Of a DNA stretch of 8,174 bases, positions 5,544 through 8,174 are shown one piece after another; position 1 is the first letter of the stretch, and each line of letters begins with the position of its first letter. The notes under the pieces are model-generated. The model ran no database searches. It had not been told where the DNA came from and saw only the letters and a list, made by a program, of their open reading frames with translations. A program made the translations under genes and the position numbers. The stretch lies in assembly GCA_945835425.1 (NCBI GenBank), contig CAMAJC010000068.1:1-8174 (forward strand), in the 5' to 3' direction. This stretch comes from an uncultured Clostridia bacterium. GTDB lineage: Bacteria; Bacillota; Clostridia; Oscillospirales; Ruminococcaceae.

Positions 5544-5741
5544 TCAGTACAGCCCGAACAGCTGCTGGATGGTGCCGAACAGCGTGCTGATCTGGGTCAC
5601 AAGAATGGTCAGCACGACGATCAGCCCGGCCAGCGTCGTCATCATCGCCTGTTCCTCCCGGCCGGAACGGATCAGCACCTGATTGAGCACGGCGACGATG
5701 ATGCCGATGGCGGCGATCCGGAAGATCAGATCTACGTCCAT
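5544..5741 (-). CDS. spoIIIAC: Stage III sporulation protein AC
   Basis: Very small membrane protein of the A-Q channel platform, paralogous in fold to SpoIIIAD. It has 65 residues (B. subtilis about 68), with two hydrophobic helices at about 5-23 and 33-58 joined by a charged loop SGREEQ (26-31). The N-terminus MDVDLIFRIAAIGI aligns with the family. The chosen ATG at 5741 has AAAGGA 11 bases upstream; an in-frame ATG at 5771 would overlap spoIIIAB and has no suitable site. The TGA stop abuts the palindromic element that separates it from spoIIIAD. Confidence 0.92.
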   Translation of the reverse strand: MDVDLIFRIAAIGIIVAVLNQVLIRSGREEQAMMTTLAGLIVVLTILVTQISTLFGTIQQLFGLY

Positions 5742-5761
5742 TTTTTGGTCATTCCTTTCCA

Positions 5762-6214
5762 CTAAATACACAATACCGCCGCCAGCAGTCCACCGAGAAG
5801 GCCGAGGGTGCTGTACAGTTTCCCTTTGGTCTGCGCATCCTCCCGGGCTTCCCGTTCCCGGACGCGCAGACCGGTTTCAATGAGCTGCACCGCTGCGATC
5901 TGGCTTTCGGCGTCCCCGCGGCCAATGAGCGCGGCAAGCTCCCGGCAGGCGGATTGTTCCGGACCGGAAAAGCGGCTGAGGACGTCCCACGGGTCATCCG
6001 ATGGCGGCAGCAGATGCTCCTGCACCAGCATATCCGTCAACACCGCCGTCGGCAGCCGCATACCAAGCAGTCCTTCCAGCCGGACACAGAGCTGCACCAG
6101 CTTTTGCAGCGAGGCTGCCTGCCGGTGCAGCCGGTCCGCCAGATACAGCCCTGTCCCGCTGCCGCAAAGCAGCAGGCAGACTGCCGCCGCCAGCCGATAA
6201 TACTGCACGCGCAT
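5762..6214 (-). CDS. spoIIIAB: Stage III sporulation protein AB
   Basis: Membrane protein of the A-Q channel, related to the GspF platform proteins of type II secretion, and the likely partner of the SpoIIIAA ATPase. It has 150 residues: an N-terminal transmembrane helix (about 8-26), a cytoplasmic helical domain including LQKLVQLCVRLEGLLGMRLP (36-55) and a polar helix LIETGLRVREREAREDAQTK (111-130), and a C-terminal hydrophobic helix LYSTLGLLGGLLAAVLCI (133-150). This two-anchor layout and the KLYSTLGLLGGLL ending are typical. ATG at 6214 has AAAGG six bases upstream. Its first 221 nt are also covered, out of phase, by the extended end of spoIIIAA. Confidence 0.93.
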   Translation of the reverse strand: MRVQYYRLAAAVCLLLCGSGTGLYLADRLHRQAASLQKLVQLCVRLEGLLGMRLPTAVLTDMLVQEHLLPPSDDPWDVLSRFSGPEQSACRELAALIGRGDAESQIAAVQLIETGLRVREREAREDAQTKGKLYSTLGLLGGLLAAVLCI

Positions 6215-7073
6215 CCATCACCTTTCCGATTTTTCCGACGTCCGAAAGAAAAACGATCTTTTCAAAACAGCCTTCCTCCAAAAGCTGCACGGCCCATTTC
6301 CGGCGCAGCAGCTCTTCGGCGCTCCCGGCGTGAATTGTCGCGATCAGCGGGACGCCTGCGTGGAGCGCGCCGCTGACGGCTGAGGCTTCGAGCGGTGAAA
6401 GCTCGTCACAGATTAAGAGCTGCGGCGAAAGGGTCCGGACAGCCAGTTCGATTGCCGCCGCCTTCGGATAACCGGTCAGCAGGTCGGCGGTCAGGGCGGA
6501 TTCCGGCAGCGGCGTCAGTTCCCCGCGCTCGTCCAGCACAGCCAGTTTGGTCCCCTGCGAAAGCTTGGCGATCAGGGAACGGAGCAGGGTCGTCTTGCCG
6601 CTGAGCGGCGGCCCGGCAATCAGGAGGGATGTAAGGCTGTCCAGCTGGCGCAGCAGCGGATCGGCGGCGTCCGGGAGAAAGGCGGCAAAGCGGAAGTTCA
6701 AAGTCTGAATACTGTGTACCGACAAAACCTGTCCGCCCTGCACCGAAGCGGTTCCGGCGACGCCCAGTCTGCTGCCGCCGGGCAGCGAGACATACCCCCG
6801 GCAGATGCCGTCCATGGCGCTCTGCATCGAGCGGCCGGTGGCGCGGAAAAGGGTCTCGAAGAGGGCGGCTGCATCGGTCAAAAGTGCGCCCTCCGGCGTG
6901 TCCAGCAGTCGGCCGGACCCGGAAAGCCAGCCGCTGCGGCTAGACAGAATCACCTGTACCGGCTTCCCTGCCCGCAGCCGCAGTTCATAAATCTGTGCAT
7001 CCTGTCCCATCCGGGTCAGGGCAAGGGCAACCGCTGCCGGCAGGCAGTCGAGCAGGTTTTTATCTATATACAT
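5994..7073 (-). CDS. spoIIIAA: Stage III sporulation protein AA (secretion ATPase), with extended C-terminus
   Basis: AAA+/RecA-like ATPase of the VirB11/GspE type that energises the A-Q channel from the mother-cell cytoplasm. Seen: YELRLRAGKPVQV (29-41), GYVSLPGGSRLGVAG (93-107), Walker A GPPLSGKT (154-161), LAVLDERGEL (177-186), Walker B LLICDELS (219-226), and the conserved histidine segments LHAG (237-240) and TIHAG (246-250). The start ATG at 7073 has GAGGA about eight bases upstream; in-frame ATGs at 7088 and 7127 have weaker sites. The family core ends near residue 285 (GKIGKV), but no stop occurs there. The frame runs 74 more codons through an Ala/Gly-rich tail coded opposite the frame of spoIIIAB. 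That tail looks like out-of-frame translation and not a domain, so a lost stop or a late frameshift is likely. Confidence 0.93.
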   Translation of the reverse strand: MYIDKNLLDCLPAAVALALTRMGQDAQIYELRLRAGKPVQVILSSRSGWLSGSGRLLDTPEGALLTDAAALFETLFRATGRSMQSAMDGICRGYVSLPGGSRLGVAGTASVQGGQVLSVHSIQTLNFRFAAFLPDAADPLLRQLDSLTSLLIAGPPLSGKTTLLRSLIAKLSQGTKLAVLDERGELTPLPESALTADLLTGYPKAAAIELAVRTLSPQLLICDELSPLEASAVSGALHAGVPLIATIHAGSAEELLRRKWAVQLLEEGCFEKIVFLSDVGKIGKVMDARAVLSAGGGSLPAALRQRDRAVSGGPAAPAGSLAAKAGAALCPAGRTAWYAAADGGVDGYAGAGASAAAIG

Positions 7074-7122
7074 ATATATCGTCCTCATTTCTTTCAGTGA
7101 ACCTGTCCGTTTCTTTGTCTCT

Positions 7123-7147
7123 ATCATATGTGCACGGACGGGAAGAT
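7123..7147 (-). promoter_or_regulatory. Candidate sigma-E promoter for the spoIIIA operon
   Basis: In B. subtilis spoIIIA is read by mother-cell sigma-E (-10 consensus like CATACAnT, -35 core ATATT). Here CATATGAT (7130-7123) is a partial -10 match, and ATCTT (7147-7143) lies 12 bases upstream, somewhat close. It sits about 50 bases before the chosen spoIIIAA start, in the right place, but both boxes are imperfect. If real, the transcript would begin downstream of the ATG at 7127, ruling that start out. Confidence 0.3.
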
Positions 7148-7224
7148 AGAACCGTGAGCCGCATGGACGCGTCTCCGAAAAAATGAAATCCGATGAAACC
7201 AGAGTTTCCCTGGCGAACCTGTAA

Positions 7225-7253
7225 TTGACAGACGGCTGTAAATGGTGTAAACT
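7225..7253 (+). promoter_or_regulatory. Sigma-A type promoter for the aldose 1-epimerase gene
   Basis: A perfect -35 box TTGACA (7225-7230), a 17-bp spacer and a fair -10 box TAAACT (7248-7253, four of six) point to vegetative transcription starting near 7260, about 37 bases before the ATG. The rest of the divergent gap (about 7148-7224) holds only small inverted repeats (GAAAC/GTTTC at 7195-7208, CCAG/CTGG at 7199-7213) of unclear meaning. Confidence 0.65.
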
Positions 7254-7296
7254 GGAAACAGAAATGCGGCATATTCATGAAAGGACGGAAACGATT

Positions 7297-8174
7297 ATGG
7301 AAATTAAACTGACAAACGGGACAATGTCTGCCTCCATCAACACCTTTGCGGCGGAAATGAAGTCCCTGCGGGATGAAAACGGCAATGAGTATATCTGGGA
7401 CGGCAGCGATTACTGGAAACGCAGCGCGCCCTTCCTGTTCCCGCTGGTCGGCGGACTGCGCAACGATACGGTCATCATCAAAGGGCAGGAATACCATATG
7501 AAGCAGCACGGCTTCGCCCGCGACAAGGAGTGGACGGTGGAAAAGGCGGAGGGAAACACCGCGACCCTCACCCTCTCACAGGACGAGGACACCCTGTCGA
7601 AATACCCCTATCCCTTTACCCTCAGCCTGACCTATACCCTCGTTGACCACACGATGAAAATGGCTTTCACCGTCCGCAACACTGGCGATGAAGTGATGCC
7701 TTTCTGCTTCGGCACCCATCCGGCTATCCGCTGCCCCTTTACCAGCAGCCCGGATTCTAAATTCACCGACTATTCGATCGTTTTTGAAAAGGACGAAATT
7801 CCGACCCAGCCGGTATTTAATGAAAAGAAAGAGCTTGACCGTGTAAACCGCGGCAGCTTTATGGCCGACAGCAAAACGATCAAGCTGGATTATGCGGTAT
7901 TTGAAAAGATCGACACGATTGTTTTTGACGAGATTCATTCCCACAAGGTCGACCTGGTCGACGGCGTGACCGGCAAATCGGTACAAGTACGGTTTGACGA
8001 CTTCACTCAGATGGGCTTCTGGACGCCGAAAGCGGGCGCGCCCTTTGTCTGCATCGAGCCTTGGAACGGCTGCGCAATTGTCGCGGACGCGGACGATAAG
8101 TTTGAAAGCAAGCTGGGCGTGCGGACGCTGGAGTCTGGCAAGGAAAAGACCTTTACACTGGAAATCGATGTAAA
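7297..8174 (+). CDS. Aldose 1-epimerase family protein (LacX/galactose-mutarotase-like), runs off right edge
   Basis: Predicted sugar mutarotase interconverting alpha and beta anomers of hexoses, or a close relative acting on another aldose or sugar phosphate. 292 codons are present without a stop; family members of the LacX type are about 290-300 residues, so only the last few codons are probably missing. Visible: FPLVGGLRND (48-57) with the substrate-side Arg55, HGFARDKEW (71-79) with His71, FGTHPAI (138-144) with the likely acid His141, and CIEPWNG (252-258) with the likely base Glu254, the usual His/His/Glu set. No signal peptide is present, so it is cytoplasmic. ATG at 7297 has AAAGGA 11 bases and a second GGA seven bases upstream. 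It is divergent from spoIIIA and probably unrelated to sporulation. Confidence 0.93.
   Translation, partial: MEIKLTNGTMSASINTFAAEMKSLRDENGNEYIWDGSDYWKRSAPFLFPLVGGLRNDTVIIKGQEYHMKQHGFARDKEWTVEKAEGNTATLTLSQDEDTLSKYPYPFTLSLTYTLVDHTMKMAFTVRNTGDEVMPFCFGTHPAIRCPFTSSPDSKFTDYSIVFEKDEIPTQPVFNEKKELDRVNRGSFMADSKTIKLDYAVFEKIDTIVFDEIHSHKVDLVDGVTGKSVQVRFDDFTQMGFWTPKAGAPFVCIEPWNGCAIVADADDKFESKLGVRTLESGKEKTFTLEIDV

Noticed and set aside
7060..7986. Minus-strand reading frames of 149, 60 and 136 codons across the epimerase gene
   Set aside because: They are antisense to a gene with intact catalytic motifs and have no homology or start signals.

Overview
This window comes from an endospore-forming Firmicute. 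Its minus strand carries a complete eight-gene spoIIIA operon, a marker of endospore formers. The GC-rich codon use and the gene order spoIIIA - asp23 - nusB - TsaD-like - xseA suggest a gut-type clostridium of the Oscillospiraceae/Ruminococcaceae kind; the genus is an inference and cannot be fixed from this sequence.

Layout from right to left, in the direction of minus-strand transcription. Positions 7073 to 2364 hold spoIIIAA-AB-AC-AD-AE-AF-AG-AH, tightly packed and closed by a strong intrinsic terminator at 2321-2355. These encode the ATPase, the membrane platform and the ring proteins of the SpoIIIA-SpoIIQ (A-Q) channel that links mother cell and forespore during engulfment. A roughly 320-base non-coding stretch follows, with several short palindromes and then a good housekeeping promoter. 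That promoter starts a second minus-strand operon: an Asp23/YqhY-family gene, nusB, a divergent TsaD (Kae1/M22) paralog and xseA, which runs off the left edge. In Bacillus subtilis the same neighbourhood reads spoIIIA - accB - accC - yqhY - nusB - folD - xseA. Here accBC are absent and the TsaD-like gene sits where folD would be.

On the right, a LacX-type aldose 1-epimerase gene is read divergently on the plus strand from its own housekeeping-type promoter and runs off the right edge, probably within a few codons of its end.

No CRISPR array, RNA gene or intact mobile element is visible, and I do not see a wholly new system. The points that merit a second look are: a 63-bp terminal-inverted-repeat element wedged exactly between spoIIIAC and spoIIIAD; the loss of the expected spoIIIAA stop, which gives a 221-nt out-of-phase overlap with spoIIIAB; the TsaD paralog with altered nucleotide-side motifs; and the palindrome-rich spacer and leader hairpin in front of asp23. 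Several starts were moved from the longest reading frame on ribosome-binding-site evidence (spoIIIAA, AC, AD, AG, AH).
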